From positions 680,001 through 744,000 of the forward strand of contig NZ_CP031415.1 of the NCBI RefSeq assembly GCF_003367315.1: a stretch of 64,000 nucleotides of DNA. Reading direction: 5' to 3'. Position 1 is the stretch's first letter; each line of letters begins with the position of its first letter. The DNA is from Saccharospirillum mangrovi (GTDB lineage: Bacteria; Pseudomonadota; Gammaproteobacteria; Pseudomonadales; Natronospirillaceae). The notes under the pieces are model-generated. The model searched no databases. It was not told the origin of the DNA and saw nothing but the letters and a program-made list of their open reading frames with translations. Both the position numbers and the translations under genes were made by a program. Of the stretch, positions 27,716-37,176 are shown piece by piece.

Positions 27716-28167
27716 GCGTCTTCTTCCCACATTTCTTTGCTGAAACTGAAATCAAAATCGCGCTCGCCGGGAATCTCGACTTCGATGTCAAACCAGAGCA
27801 TTTCGCGATCCAGAATTTTTACATTGCCGAGGTGATAAATGGCGTTCTGTTCACGCACGACATCCAGCGGCAGTTGGCGTACCTGGCCCAATAAATCGCG
27901 CACCCGAACCCGCACTTCAGCCTCGACCGGCGTGGCAACGCCGTTGGGTTGTTGCTGCAACACCGACAGATTCAGAATGGCGTTGCGGCCGCCGCGCGTC
28001 AGGTTGTACTGGCGTGCGATGTCCGGTTGCAACATGGTGGAATTAAATACGATGTAATGCAGTTCGTAGTCGCCGTTAAAAACCACTTTTTGTTCGGCTT
28101 GGGCGCTGATTGAACCGAGTAAGCCGAACAATAAAACCGCGAAAATTTTAATGGGCATAACCGTCAT
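27712..28167 (-). CDS. DUF4426 exported protein
   Basis: A 151-residue protein with a signal peptide (IKIFAVLLFGLLGSISAQA) and a short beta-rich domain containing VVFNGDYELHYIVFNSTMLQP. This is the DUF4426 protein regularly found between metW and rdgB in pseudomonads and relatives. Function is unknown. It overlaps metW by four bases at its start and rdgB by four at its end, so it is coupled to both. Confidence 0.87.
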   Translation of the reverse strand: MTVMPIKIFAVLLFGLLGSISAQAEQKVVFNGDYELHYIVFNSTMLQPDIARQYNLTRGGRNAILNLSVLQQQPNGVATPVEAEVRVRVRDLLGQVRQLPLDVVREQNAIYHLGNVKILDREMLWFDIEVEIPGERDFDFSFSKEMWEEDA

Positions 28168-28766
28168 CTCTCGATGTGATAGAGCGCAATTTCACCGTGC
28201 AGGTTGGGCATCAGTCGCATCTTCCAGTTGCTCTGGTAGTTGCTGTCTACCACGGTCCGGTTGCGAATGTGAATGCCGCGTTCGCGACACAGCACTTCAA
28301 AATCCCGGAAGGTGAAAAAGTGAATGTTGGGCGTTTCGTACCAGGCGTAGGGCAGCGATTCCGATACCGGCATACGGCCCCGGAAACCCAAATAGGCACG
28401 CGTAGTCCAATGACCGAAGTTGGGGAAAGTTACTACCGCTTGCCGGCCGATGCGCAGCATTTCTTCCACGATGCGATCGGGCGCTGTGGTTTGCTGTAAC
28501 GACTGCGTCATGATGACGGTATCGAAACTCTGGTCGTCGAAATTATCGAGACCGGCGTCCAGATCCTGATGAATGACATCGACGCCACGCGCCACGCATT
28601 CGAGGATGTTGTCGGTGTCGATTTCCAGGCCGTAGCCGCTGACGTTTTTGTTGTCGCGCAGCATCGCCAGCAAACTGCCGTCGCCGCAGCCGAGGTCGAG
28701 CACGCGGCTGTCGGGTTTGATCCAGCGTTGAATCAAATCGAAATCGGGGCGATCCAAAACGGTCAT
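28164..28766 (-). CDS. metW: Methionine biosynthesis protein MetW
   Basis: A 200-residue SAM-methyltransferase-fold protein ([13 protein letters not shown] is motif I) with the MetW hallmarks [16 protein letters not shown] and FPNFGHW. It works with MetX in homoserine acylation in many proteobacteria, apparently as an activator/partner of the acyltransferase. Its start overlaps the metX stop by four bases. Confidence 0.94.
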   Translation of the reverse strand: MTVLDRPDFDLIQRWIKPDSRVLDLGCGDGSLLAMLRDNKNVSGYGLEIDTDNILECVARGVDVIHQDLDAGLDNFDDQSFDTVIMTQSLQQTTAPDRIVEEMLRIGRQAVVTFPNFGHWTTRAYLGFRGRMPVSESLPYAWYETPNIHFFTFRDFEVLCRERGIHIRNRTVVDSNYQSNWKMRLMPNLHGEIALYHIER

Positions 28767-29926
28767 GCTGGCGCTCCTTGTGGTGCGGATTCATTTTCCA
28801 GCGACGCCAGAAAACCACTCAGCAAACGCACGTATTCCGGAATCGGAAACAAAAACGAATCGTGGCCCTGGTCGGCTTCAATTTCCAGATAACTGACCGG
28901 CCGTTGGGCGCGGACCAAGGCTTGCACAATTTCTTCGCTGCGCGCCGGCGTAAAACGCCAGTCGCTGCTGAACGCGGTGATTAAAAAGCGGCATTGGCTT
29001 TGTGCCAGGCAGCGCGCTAAATCGCCATCGTGATCACCGGCCGGGTCGTAATAATCGAGCGCTTTGGTCATCAGCAGGTAGGTGTTGGCGTCGAAATTAT
29101 CGGAGAAATTTTCGCCCTGATAACGCAGGTAAGATTCCACTTCGAAATCGACGTCGTAACTGAAATGCAGTTTGCCCTGACGCAGTTCACGACCGAATTT
29201 TTCGCGCATGCCGCTTTCGGATAAATAGGTGATGTGACCGAGCATCCGCGCCAACATCAGACCGCGACGCGGCGAGGTTTCGTGCTGGTAATAATGGCCG
29301 TCGTGAAAATCCGGATCGCTGGTGATGGCCTGGCGTGCGACTTCGTTGAACGCGATGTTTTGTGCCGAGAGTTTTGGCGCCGACGCGATGACGGCACAGC
29401 CGCGCAGCCGGTCCGGATAATCAATCGACCAGCGCATGGCTTGCATGCCGCCAAGGCTGCCACCGATGACCGCGAGCCATTGATCAATGCCCAATCGATC
29501 AGCCAGACGTGCCTGGCTTTTTACCCAGTCGCGCACCGCCATGATGGGAAAATCCGGGCCGTAACGGCGGCCGGTTTCCGGGTCGGTACTGGTCGGGCCG
29601 GTGGAGCCGTGACAGCCGCCCAGGTTGTTCAGTGAGACGATAAAATAGCGGTTGGTATCGATGGCTTTGCCGGGGCCGATGCAGGCGTCCCACCAGCCGG
29701 GTTTGCGATCATCGTTGCTGTGATAACCGGCGGCGTGGTGGTGACCCGACAAAGCGTGGCAAATCAAAATGGCGTTGGAACGGTCGGCGTTCAGCGTGCC
29801 GTAGGTTTCATACACCAACTGATAAGACGACAGCGAACGGCCGGAGCGCAACGGCAAGGGTTCGTCGAATTCAGCAACCTGTGGTGTGACCAGGCCGACG
29901 CTGTCGGCCGGAAATTCTGTTGGCAT
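28763..29926 (-). CDS. metX: Homoserine O-acyltransferase MetX
   Basis: A 387-residue alpha/beta-hydrolase-fold acyltransferase for the first committed step of methionine synthesis. The nucleophile Ser lies in [12 protein letters not shown] (about residue 154), with the [14 protein letters not shown] oxyanion region and the C-terminal GHDSFL His. In gammaproteobacteria with this metX-metW pair the acyl donor is often succinyl-CoA; the donor cannot be settled here. A GGACCC/GGGTCC hairpin (29942-29957) lies just upstream. No SAM riboswitch was seen. Confidence 0.93.
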   Translation of the reverse strand: MPTEFPADSVGLVTPQVAEFDEPLPLRSGRSLSSYQLVYETYGTLNADRSNAILICHALSGHHHAAGYHSNDDRKPGWWDACIGPGKAIDTNRYFIVSLNNLGGCHGSTGPTSTDPETGRRYGPDFPIMAVRDWVKSQARLADRLGIDQWLAVIGGSLGGMQAMRWSIDYPDRLRGCAVIASAPKLSAQNIAFNEVARQAITSDPDFHDGHYYQHETSPRRGLMLARMLGHITYLSESGMREKFGRELRQGKLHFSYDVDFEVESYLRYQGENFSDNFDANTYLLMTKALDYYDPAGDHDGDLARCLAQSQCRFLITAFSSDWRFTPARSEEIVQALVRAQRPVSYLEIEADQGHDSFLFPIPEYVRLLSGFLASLENESAPQGAPA

Positions 29927-29982
29927 TCAGTCTGTCCTGCAGGACCCGTCCGGGTCCGTGATTCGATCAGAAAACGGCGATG

Positions 29983-30600
29983 TTACAGACCAATCACCGG
30001 CATGATGCCACCGGTGAAATAACCGGCGGCCTGATACAGGCTGGTCATGGGAACGATCATGCCGCTGAGTACGAAATCGCGCAGGATGATCAACACCAGG
30101 AACGCAATGATGTACGACAAATCCAACATGCCGACTTGCAGATTCAGCCGACGGAACGGACCGACAAACGGCTCCACCAATTCCTGCAGAAAACCGAGCA
30201 TGGGGTTTTGCTGACCCATGCTGATCCAACTGCCGATGGCGACAATGATCATGCTCCACTGCAACACCGTCATCAGCAAACCAGCCACGGCGAGCAGCGA
30301 CCAGATGGCCATCGGGCCAAGGAAAGGCACCGGATTCGCGCCCTGAACGACGAAAATCAGCAACGCCAACACGTACTGACCAATCCAGATGCACACCAAA
30401 GCGGCGACATCCAAGCCGCCGAATCCGGGAATGATGCGACGCAGCGGCAACAAGAACGGATTGGTGATTTTCAGCACCGTTTGCGCCAGTGGGTTGTAGG
30501 TGTTGGCCCGGGCGACTTGCGCCAGAAAACGGGCGATGAGTGCAATCAGCACGATGCTGAACGCGGTTTTCAGAATCAGGACGGCGATATCACCCAGCAT
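29983..30600 (-). CDS. yggT: YggT-family membrane protein
   Basis: A 205-residue inner-membrane protein made of two tandem YGGT repeats. Each has paired hydrophobic segments and an NP-x-PFxxPFRR-like motif (NPFLLPLRRIIPGFGG, and VEPFVGPFRRLNLQ). It is regularly encoded beside proC and yggS; proposed roles are in osmotic stress tolerance or membrane-protein organisation. It sits 44 bases after proC. Confidence 0.92.
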   Translation of the reverse strand: MLGDIAVLILKTAFSIVLIALIARFLAQVARANTYNPLAQTVLKITNPFLLPLRRIIPGFGGLDVAALVCIWIGQYVLALLIFVVQGANPVPFLGPMAIWSLLAVAGLLMTVLQWSMIIVAIGSWISMGQQNPMLGFLQELVEPFVGPFRRLNLQVGMLDLSYIIAFLVLIILRDFVLSGMIVPMTSLYQAAGYFTGGIMPVIGL

Positions 30601-30644
30601 GCGGGGCTCCTTTTATGGCTGCAGTCGGTGGCGCTGAGCGAGGC

Positions 30645-31466
30645 TCAATCCGCCAGTTCTTCGGATAGTTCAATCGAGCGGGCGCGACAAGCTTGCATGG
30701 CGCGTGCGACCACGGCGTCGAGGTCGTCGGTTTCAAAACTGCGAATGGCGCGTTCGGTGGTGCCGTTCGGCGAGCACACCTGGCGGCGCAATTCGGCTGG
30801 CATCTGTCCGGTTTGTTGCACCATACGCGCCGCGCCCAAGGCAGTTTGTACGATCAGAGTACGGGCGCTGTCGCCATCCAAACCCTGGGCTTCGGCGGCT
30901 TTTTGCATGGCTTCCATAAAGCGAAAGAAATACGCCGGAGCGCTGCCGCTGGTGGCGGTGACGGCGTGTAAATCGTCTTCGGCGTCAACCCACAGGCTGG
31001 CGCCGATGCTGTCGAACATTTGCTGCACGGTGTTGCGTTCAGCGTCGCTGACATTGGCGTTGGCGTACAAACCGGTGGCACCGGTCAGCACCAGCGACGG
31101 CGTGTTGGGCATGGTGCGCACGATGGCGAAATCGCCGCCGAGCCAGCGGTCAATGCTTTCAGCAGTAACGCCGGCGGCAACGCTGACAATCAACGGCTGG
31201 CGTTGTTGGAAGTCGGCGGCCAGGGGTTCCAGCGTCGCTTTTAAGGCTTGCGGTTTGACGGCCAGCACCAGGATGTCGCAGGCCGCGATCAAGGCGTGTG
31301 GGTCGGCAGTGGCGGTGAGGCCTTTGCTGGCGAAGTCGGCGCGTTTGGGTTCGTTGCGGTCGCACACTTGCAGACGCTGTGCATCAAAGCCGCTGGCCAG
31401 CATGCCATTAATGATGGCACCGGCCATGTTGCCGGCACCGAGAAAACCGATGGTGGCGGTTTGCAT
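30645..31466 (-). CDS. proC: Pyrroline-5-carboxylate reductase ProC
   Basis: A 273-residue enzyme for the last step of proline synthesis. The dinucleotide-binding GFLGAGNMAGAI opening and the C-terminal signature (AVTATSGSAPAYFFRFMEAM) are complete. The start was set at 31466, which has an AGGAG ribosome site; an in-frame ATG at 31499 overlaps yggS and lacks one. It is part of yggS-proC-yggT. Confidence 0.95.
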   Translation of the reverse strand: MQTATIGFLGAGNMAGAIINGMLASGFDAQRLQVCDRNEPKRADFASKGLTATADPHALIAACDILVLAVKPQALKATLEPLAADFQQRQPLIVSVAAGVTAESIDRWLGGDFAIVRTMPNTPSLVLTGATGLYANANVSDAERNTVQQMFDSIGASLWVDAEDDLHAVTATSGSAPAYFFRFMEAMQKAAEAQGLDGDSARTLIVQTALGAARMVQQTGQMPAELRRQVCSPNGTTERAIRSFETDDLDAVVARAMQACRARSIELSEELAD

Positions 31467-31495
31467 GGCGCTCTCCTGTGTTGTTACTGGTGTCG

Positions 31496-32212
31496 TCATC
31501 CGGCGCTCGTCTGGGCGTAGTGGCGTTGGCCGAAAATGGCGCTGCCAACGCGAACGTGAGTGGCGCCGCTTTCGATGGCGATTTCGAAATCCGCGCTCAT
31601 GCCCATCGACAATGCCGTCGCCTCGGGATGGTGTTGAATAAGGGTATCACTGAGGCTTTTCAATTGATCAAACTGGCGGCGCAGCTCGGTGTCGTTCAAG
31701 TCCGCCGCCGGAATTGCCATTAGACCGGCGAGTCGCAGCCGGTCGATCTCACTCAGCTGATCGGCGAACGCCAGCACTTCATCGGGGTGCAGGCCGGCTT
31801 TGGCCGGATCCTGACTGATGTTGATTTGAATACAGACGTTGAGCGGCGTTTTTTCTGCCGGGCGCTGGTCGGCCAGACGCTGAGCAATTTTCAGCCGGTC
31901 GATGCTGTGCACCCAATCGAAATGTTCGGCGACCGGGCGGGTTTTGTTCGACTGCAACGGTCCGATGAAATGCCAGACCGGAGCCGGGCCTTGCCATTGC
32001 TGAATCTTATCGACCGCTTCCTGGACGTAGTTTTCACCCAGATCGGTGACACCCGCAGCGACGGCATTTTGCAGGTCAGCCAACGGCCAGGTTTTGCTGA
32101 CACCGATCAGTGTGACCGCTGCGGGTTCACGTCCGGCTCGTTGACAGGCGCTGGCAATGCGCTCGCGCACAGCGGCCAAACGCTCGGCCAAGGGGCGTTG
32201 CTCTGAGCTCAA
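31496..32212 (-). CDS. yggS: PLP homeostasis protein YggS
   Basis: A 238-residue alanine-racemase-fold PLP carrier. The PLP lysine lies in LIGVSKTWP (about residue 43), followed by GENYVQEAVDK and WHFIGPLQSNK; SMGMSADFEIAIESGATHVRVGSAIFG closes the phosphate site. It regulates intracellular PLP and amino-acid pools and has no catalytic domain. It is the first gene of the minus-strand block and is divergent from pilT. Confidence 0.95.
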   Translation of the reverse strand: MSSEQRPLAERLAAVRERIASACQRAGREPAAVTLIGVSKTWPLADLQNAVAAGVTDLGENYVQEAVDKIQQWQGPAPVWHFIGPLQSNKTRPVAEHFDWVHSIDRLKIAQRLADQRPAEKTPLNVCIQINISQDPAKAGLHPDEVLAFADQLSEIDRLRLAGLMAIPAADLNDTELRRQFDQLKSLSDTLIQHHPEATALSMGMSADFEIAIESGATHVRVGSAIFGQRHYAQTSAG

Positions 32213-32402
32213 GGCGGCACTCCGATGGCGTTGGAACGGTGCTCACAATGCACCGCTCTTGGTTTACACTGGATTCGTTTTTATCACGGCAAACGCCCTG
32301 GCTCGCCGGTCTTGCAAAGCGCAACAGCATACCGGTTTTCCACTGCGCTGAGTATGATCACTTGGCCTGTCTGACCACTTTAATTAAGGAATCAACGACC
32401 GC

Positions 32403-33437
32403 ATGGACATGACCGAACTTCTGGCGTTCAGCGCCCAACAAAATGCTTCCGACTTGCACCTGTCCGCCGGCTTGCCGCCGATGATTCGCGTCGATGGCGA
32501 CATCCGCCGCGTCAACGTGCCGGCCTTGTCGCACGACGAAGTGGAAGCGCTGGTGTTGGGCATTATGAATGAGCAGCAGCGGCAGGAATTTGCGCAGCGG
32601 CTGGAAACGGATTTTTCTTTTGAAGTACCGGGCGTGGCGCGTTTCCGGGTGAATGCCTTTACTCAGAATCGGGGTTGCGGCGCGGTGTTTCGTACCATTC
32701 CTTCACGCGTGCAGAGCATGGCTGATCTCGGTTTGGGGCCGGTGTTTGAAAGCATCGCCCAGGTGCCGCGCGGCCTGGTGTTGGTGACCGGCCCGACCGG
32801 CTCCGGGAAATCGACCACGCTGGCGGCGATGATCGATTACATCAACGAACATAAATACGACCACATTCTGACCATCGAAGATCCGATTGAGTTCGTCCAC
32901 GAAGCCAAGAAATGTCTGGTCAACCAGCGCGAAGTGCATCGCGATACGCACAGTTTTGCCGATGCACTGCGCTCGGCCTTGCGTGAAGATCCGGACATCA
33001 TTCTGGTCGGCGAAATGCGCGATCTGGAAACCATTCGTCTGGCGCTCACCGCCGCTGAAACCGGCCATCTGGTGTTCGGTACCTTGCACACTACCTCGGC
33101 GGCCAAAACCATTGATCGGGTGGTCGATGTGTTTCCCGCGGAAGAAAAAGCCATGGTGCGGTCGATGTTGTCGGAATCGTTGCAGGCGGTGATTTCACAA
33201 ACACTGCTGAAGAAGATTGGCGGCGGCCGGGTAGCGGCGCACGAGATCATGATTGGCACATCGGCGATTCGCAATCTGATCCGCGAAGACAAAGTAGCGC
33301 AAATGTATTCCGCCATTCAGACCGGCTCGCAGCAAGGCATGCAAACGCTCGATCAATGTCTGGCAACGCTGGTTCAGGGCGGTGTGATTGAGCGCGAATT
33401 GGCGAAAGAAAAAGCCAGGCACCCGGAGAATTTTTGA
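32403..33437 (+). CDS. pilT: Twitching motility ATPase PilT
   Basis: A 344-residue hexameric ATPase that retracts type IV pili. It has Walker A GPTGSGKST (about residues 130-138), the Asp box ILTIEDPIEFVHE, Walker B DIILVGEMRDLETI, the His box TGHLVFGTLHT and the C-terminal AIRNLIRE motif for retraction. The opening LLAFSAQQNASDLHLSAGLPP is the PilT N-domain. PilU, which often follows, is absent. Confidence 0.95.
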   Translation: MDMTELLAFSAQQNASDLHLSAGLPPMIRVDGDIRRVNVPALSHDEVEALVLGIMNEQQRQEFAQRLETDFSFEVPGVARFRVNAFTQNRGCGAVFRTIPSRVQSMADLGLGPVFESIAQVPRGLVLVTGPTGSGKSTTLAAMIDYINEHKYDHILTIEDPIEFVHEAKKCLVNQREVHRDTHSFADALRSALREDPDIILVGEMRDLETIRLALTAAETGHLVFGTLHTTSAAKTIDRVVDVFPAEEKAMVRSMLSESLQAVISQTLLKKIGGGRVAAHEIMIGTSAIRNLIREDKVAQMYSAIQTGSQQGMQTLDQCLATLVQGGVIERELAKEKARHPENF

Positions 33438-33444
33438 ACCTGGC

Positions 33445-33942
33445 TCAGTGCGCTGTGGCGGCAGCGCGCATCTGTTTCAGATCGCGATAATTGCGCAGCC
33501 CGCCGTACATTAACGTTTGGAATTTCTGCGCGGTCAGTTCGGTTTTTTCTTTGTAGTCGTTGATGTCGTAGTCGCGGACGACTTCACTTTCCGGGGCGTA
33601 ACCGGGTTGGCCGGTGCGCAACACCAGTCGCGTTAAATGGTTGCCGATTTCTTCACGAATGGCTTTCACCAAATCCAGGCCAGCGTGTTCGGATTCCATC
33701 ACCACATCGATCAGTGCCATCGCCAGGTCGTCGCCCAATTGGCGGACAATCGCCAGCGCTTCCTGGGCGGTGGCGGCGGTGTGAACGATCAGGGGTTTGT
33801 CTTCAAAGCGGAAGCGGCGCAGGGCCAGGCGGGTGACGGCGTGCACTTCGGGTTCATCATCGACAACAAGAATCTGCCAGCTCTCGGTTGAGTCTGGTGT
33901 CGAGTCGTCGTTTTCTTCGGCCAGCCAATCCACGGGCGCCAT
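33445..33942 (-). CDS. Stand-alone receiver-domain protein related to DUF3369 response regulators
   Basis: A 165-residue protein. Residues about 22-145 form a receiver domain: acidic pocket VVDDEPEVHAVT, phospho-Asp in MALIDVVMES and a Lys in DYKEKTELTAQK. The KTELTAQKF and LRTGQPGYAPE segments match the receiver that opens DUF3369 phosphodiesterase regulators, but no output domain follows. It could be a phosphate sink or protein-interaction regulator. The stop is a genuine TGA/TAA context rather than the window edge, so truncation or a natural short form are both possible. It is convergent with pilT. Confidence 0.75.
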   Translation of the reverse strand: MAPVDWLAEENDDSTPDSTESWQILVVDDEPEVHAVTRLALRRFRFEDKPLIVHTAATAQEALAIVRQLGDDLAMALIDVVMESEHAGLDLVKAIREEIGNHLTRLVLRTGQPGYAPESEVVRDYDINDYKEKTELTAQKFQTLMYGGLRNYRDLKQMRAAATAH

Positions 33943-34124
33943 CAGCGGTACTCCTGTTCGCTGCGCTGTTGTATCCAGTTTAACAACGGAATATGACAGC
34001 TAATTTCGTGACTCAAAGATAGTCAAACACCCAAGCATTGCAATCTTGAAAACGCTACCAAAGGCGCACATCTGTCCGCCGATTTGTAAGTGTTTGTGCT
34101 GGGATTGCGACGAAAAATTTTCGA

Positions 34125-34601
34125 TCAGAGTTCGGCGTTTGCAGCGGCCTGAGCGCAATTGCGACACAGCCCATGTACTTCCAGTTGCTGACTGCCCATT
34201 TCGAAACCGACACTGCTGGCACTGGCTTTTAACTCTGTCAGCAACGAGCGTTGCATGCCCACTTCCTCGACTGCCTGGCAGCGGTCGCAAATCAGAAATT
34301 GCGGCACTTCGTGGTCGTGGTCGCAACTGATGTGCGAGCAGGCGAGGAACTGGTTGGTGGTCGCCAGCTTGTGCGCCAGACCCGCCTCCACCAGAAAGTT
34401 CAGCATGCGGTACACCGACATGGCCGCAGGCGCGTCGCCATAGGCCGCCTGATGATCGCTGATCAGATCGTAGGCGGATTTAGGCCCGTCCGCAGCCAGC
34501 AGCAGATCCAGCAGGCGTTCGCGCTTGGGGGTCAGGCGCTCGCCGAGTTGCTGGCAGTGTTCGCTGGCTTTGTCGAGGATGGCCTGTTTGGCGTTGGTCA
34601 T
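34125..34601 (-). CDS. zur: Fur-family transcriptional regulator, Zur-like
   Basis: A 158-residue regulator with an N-terminal winged helix (TPKRERLLDLLLAADGPKSAYDL, then MSVYRMLNFLVEAGLAHKL). The dimerisation domain carries two CxxC pairs (CDRC and CRNC) plus ACSHISCDHDHEVPQFL ligands. Those pairs and the length favour zinc-responsive Zur over Fur or PerR. Zinc-uptake target genes are not nearby. It stands alone on the minus strand between the receiver gene and glpD. Confidence 0.8.
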   Translation of the reverse strand: MTNAKQAILDKASEHCQQLGERLTPKRERLLDLLLAADGPKSAYDLISDHQAAYGDAPAAMSVYRMLNFLVEAGLAHKLATTNQFLACSHISCDHDHEVPQFLICDRCQAVEEVGMQRSLLTELKASASSVGFEMGSQQLEVHGLCRNCAQAAANAEL

Positions 34602-34666
34602 GGCGGTCGATTGTTGGGGTGTGCGCCTATGGTACTCAGTCGCGCTTACGAAGCGAAGCCGCGGCG

Positions 34667-36211
34667 TTATTGTTCCAGCTTGGATACCAAGTGGCGCCCG
34701 ATGGCATCGGCCCGTTGGCGGTCCAGCATGCCGACGCGCAAGCGGCGGTTGAGCACATCTTCGGCGCGACAGGCACCTTCATACTGCAAGGCCCAACTGA
34801 GTTCCGCTTCGATGTACGGCGCGCCCTCGACCAAACGCTCAGCCGGGCCTTGCGCCAAAACGGCCGCTGCGCGGTCGCCGTAGGCTTGCCACAGGTGAGC
34901 GGCGATGTCGTCGGGCAGGGCTTTCAGGGCGGCGTCGGTTGCGGCCCGGTCGCCGTTGGCGCCGGCCAGTCGCAACGCTTGAGTGCGACACGGGCCGGCT
35001 TTGAGGCCACTGTGAGCAATGACTTCGTCCATGCAGTCTTCGGCCATGCGCCGCCAGGTGGTCCATTTGCCGCCGGTCAGACTGGTCAGGCCATTGTCGG
35101 TGACGATGACGTGATCGCGCGACAGCTTCGAGGTGCTGCCGCCGTGCGGGTTGCTGACCAAGGGGCGCAGCCCGGAGAAGGTAGCGCTGATGTCGGCTGC
35201 GCCAATCGGCTCGCTGAGCCAGCCATTGAGATGGCGCAATAAATAGTCGATTTCGGCCTGGCTGGCTTCGGGGCGGTCGTTCAGTTCGGCCGGATCGTCG
35301 GTGGTGCCGACCAGCGTTTTGCCCAGCCAGGGCAACAGGAACAAGACGCGACCGTCTTCGGTCTGCGGGATCAGGATGCCGCGACCATCGGGCAGCAGAT
35401 CGCGGTTGAGCAGCAAATGAATACCGCTGGACACCGTCATCATGGGTTTGGCGTCCGGTTTGGCCTGTTGGCGCAGTTGGTCGGTCCAGGGGCCGGTGCA
35501 ATTGACGACAGCGCGGGCGCGCAGCTCGAAACGGTCTCCGGCGATCAAATCGTCACACTGGGCGCCTACCACCTGGCCGTTTTCAATCAGCAGGTTGTCG
35601 ACGGCGCAATAATTCAGCGCCAGACCACCTTGTTCCAGCGCAGTTCGAACCATGGCAATGCCGAACCGGGCGTCGTCAAACTGGCCGTCCTGGTAACTGA
35701 CACCGCCGGTCAGTGGCGCAGCGTCGATGCTCGGGCAGGCGCGTTTAAGTTCGTTTTTACTCTCAATGCGCGAACGGCCCAGGCGCTGAGACCCGGCGAG
35801 CACATCGTACAGGCCGAGGCCAAAGCGGTAATAGGGCAGGCCGATCCAGGATTTTACCGGCGTGATCAGCGTTAACGGCCAGGCCAGATGTGGCGCCATG
35901 GCGAGCATGCGTTTGCGTTCGGCGAGCGCTTCGCGCACCAACTGATATTTGCCGATGTCGAGCGTTTTGAAGGCTTGTTCCAGATAACGCACGCCGCCGT
36001 GAATCAGCTTGGTGGAGCGGCTGGATGTGCCGGCCATGAAGTCCTGACGCTCGATCAGCGCTGCCGTTAAACCGCGACTGAGCGCGTCCAGCAGAACGCC
36101 GGCTCCGCTGGCGCCCCCGCCGATGATCAGTACATCGAGGTCGGCAGCCTGAAGCGCATCCCGCTGGGTTTGGCGTTGCCAGGGTTGATTGGCTTGCAGA
36201 GGGCGGTGCAT
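34667..36211 (-). CDS. glpD: FAD-dependent glycerol-3-phosphate dehydrogenase GlpD
   Basis: A 514-residue membrane-associated flavoenzyme that oxidises sn-glycerol-3-phosphate to DHAP and feeds electrons to quinone. The FAD Rossmann motif IIGGGASGAGVLLDALSRG lies at about residues 30-48. RSTKLIHGGVRYLE and the TGGKWTTWRRMAEDC C-terminal signature are also present. No glpK or glpF is adjacent. A second, divergent paralogue lies at 52848-54584 in the polyol cluster. Confidence 0.9.
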   Translation of the reverse strand: MHRPLQANQPWQRQTQRDALQAADLDVLIIGGGASGAGVLLDALSRGLTAALIERQDFMAGTSSRSTKLIHGGVRYLEQAFKTLDIGKYQLVREALAERKRMLAMAPHLAWPLTLITPVKSWIGLPYYRFGLGLYDVLAGSQRLGRSRIESKNELKRACPSIDAAPLTGGVSYQDGQFDDARFGIAMVRTALEQGGLALNYCAVDNLLIENGQVVGAQCDDLIAGDRFELRARAVVNCTGPWTDQLRQQAKPDAKPMMTVSSGIHLLLNRDLLPDGRGILIPQTEDGRVLFLLPWLGKTLVGTTDDPAELNDRPEASQAEIDYLLRHLNGWLSEPIGAADISATFSGLRPLVSNPHGGSTSKLSRDHVIVTDNGLTSLTGGKWTTWRRMAEDCMDEVIAHSGLKAGPCRTQALRLAGANGDRAATDAALKALPDDIAAHLWQAYGDRAAAVLAQGPAERLVEGAPYIEAELSWALQYEGACRAEDVLNRRLRVGMLDRQRADAIGRHLVSKLEQ

Positions 36212-36283
36212 GGGCGCTCCTGTTGGTGAAATCGGGTGCCTGGATGATAGTGCCTATTTTCGTTATCTGTAAATATGTGATCG

Positions 36284-36997
36284 TTATTTTTCGTTTTTTG
36301 GTTGGGCATCGGTAGTGACTGAAAGATCCAGGTCAAAAAGCGCTCCATAGCGCAGGCCGATATAGGCATGCTCGCGCATCAGCATTTCAGCGCGGGCGCC
36401 TTCGCCGGCCACCAGCGCCTGGTACACCAGCTGATGTTGCAGATGCGCCATCTGAATTTTGCGGAATTCTTCATCGATACGCTGCATATCGAAAATAATC
36501 GAATCCGACGAAGCAAACGGCAGGTGGTTGTTGCGCGCTATGGCATCGGCGACGGTGCGGCTGCCGGCGCCGTTGATGATGATGTCGTGAAAGCGGCCGT
36601 TCAGTTCGCTCCATTGCAACAGGTCGTTTTCGTCGGGGTTGGGCCGGGCGACCAGTTGGCCGCCGTCGTCAATGCAGGCTTTGAGCGCCAGGCGTTCGTC
36701 GTCGCTGAGGCCGCGCTCTGCCATGCGCCGCGCCGCCAGGCCTTCCAGTACACCGCGTATTTCCAGACCGCAGAGCACGTCGTCGCGCGAGAAGCTGCGC
36801 ACCACAAAGCCCTGTTTGCCGGTGCGTTCCAGCAAGCCTTCCTGTTCCAGGGTACGAAATGCCAACCGGACCGGCGTGCGTGACATGCCCAGGCGTTCGG
36901 CAATCTGGACTTCACGCAGCTTTTCACCGGGCTGTAATTCTCCGTCTCCAATCAGTTTGCGCAGTGTCGATACGGCGACCTGGCTGACTTGGCTCAT
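36284..36997 (-). CDS. vanR: GntR/FCD-family repressor, probable VanR
   Basis: A 237-residue regulator. The N-terminal GntR winged helix includes GELQPGEKLREVQIAERLGM and SRTPVRLAFRTLEQEGLLE; the C-terminal FCD helical bundle supplies the effector site. ATG 36997 has an AAGGA ribosome site. It is divergent from vanA, and two TTGGATCCAA palindromes lie between them, matching the known VanR operator (ATTGGATCCAAT). It should repress vanAB until vanillate binds. Confidence 0.85.
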   Translation of the reverse strand: MSQVSQVAVSTLRKLIGDGELQPGEKLREVQIAERLGMSRTPVRLAFRTLEQEGLLERTGKQGFVVRSFSRDDVLCGLEIRGVLEGLAARRMAERGLSDDERLALKACIDDGGQLVARPNPDENDLLQWSELNGRFHDIIINGAGSRTVADAIARNNHLPFASSDSIIFDMQRIDEEFRKIQMAHLQHQLVYQALVAGEGARAEMLMREHAYIGLRYGALFDLDLSVTTDAQPKNEK

Positions 36998-37084
36998 ATC
37001 AGTGTCCTTGTGTAAATCGCAGTCATTTTCGGGGCTTGAACCAAGAACCACAAGGGTGCGACGTTAAACCGCTTCCTAGCAATA

Positions 37085-37094
37085 TTGGATCCAA
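37085..37094. promoter_or_regulatory. VanR operator, copy 1
   Basis: The perfect palindrome TTGGATCCAA in context ATTGGATCCAAA matches 11 of 12 bases of the VanR operator described from Caulobacter. It lies between divergent vanR and vanA, closer to vanR, and probably controls both. Confidence 0.8.
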
Positions 37095-37137
37095 AAAAAC
37101 GACATTTTCTTGACCTTGGTCAGCTGTGTGGCTAATT

Positions 37138-37147
37138 TTGGATCCAA
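37138..37147. promoter_or_regulatory. VanR operator, copy 2
   Basis: The second TTGGATCCAA, in context TTTGGATCCAAT, lies 53 bases downstream of the first (about five helical turns) and 30 bases before the vanA ATG. The spacing suggests cooperative binding and blockage of the vanA promoter. Confidence 0.8.
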
Positions 37148-37176
37148 TAAATACAAAAACAACAGACGGAGGCCTT

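Noticed and set aside
29927-29982. SAM riboswitch before metX
   Set aside because: Only a 56-base gap with a short GGACCC/GGGTCC hairpin; no conserved SAM-riboswitch core was seen.
29980-31641. A 553-codon open frame on the plus strand across yggT and proC
   Set aside because: It is antisense to two intact conserved genes, is rich in Arg/Ala/Ser low-complexity sequence and has no recognisable domain; long antisense frames are common in GC-rich coding DNA.
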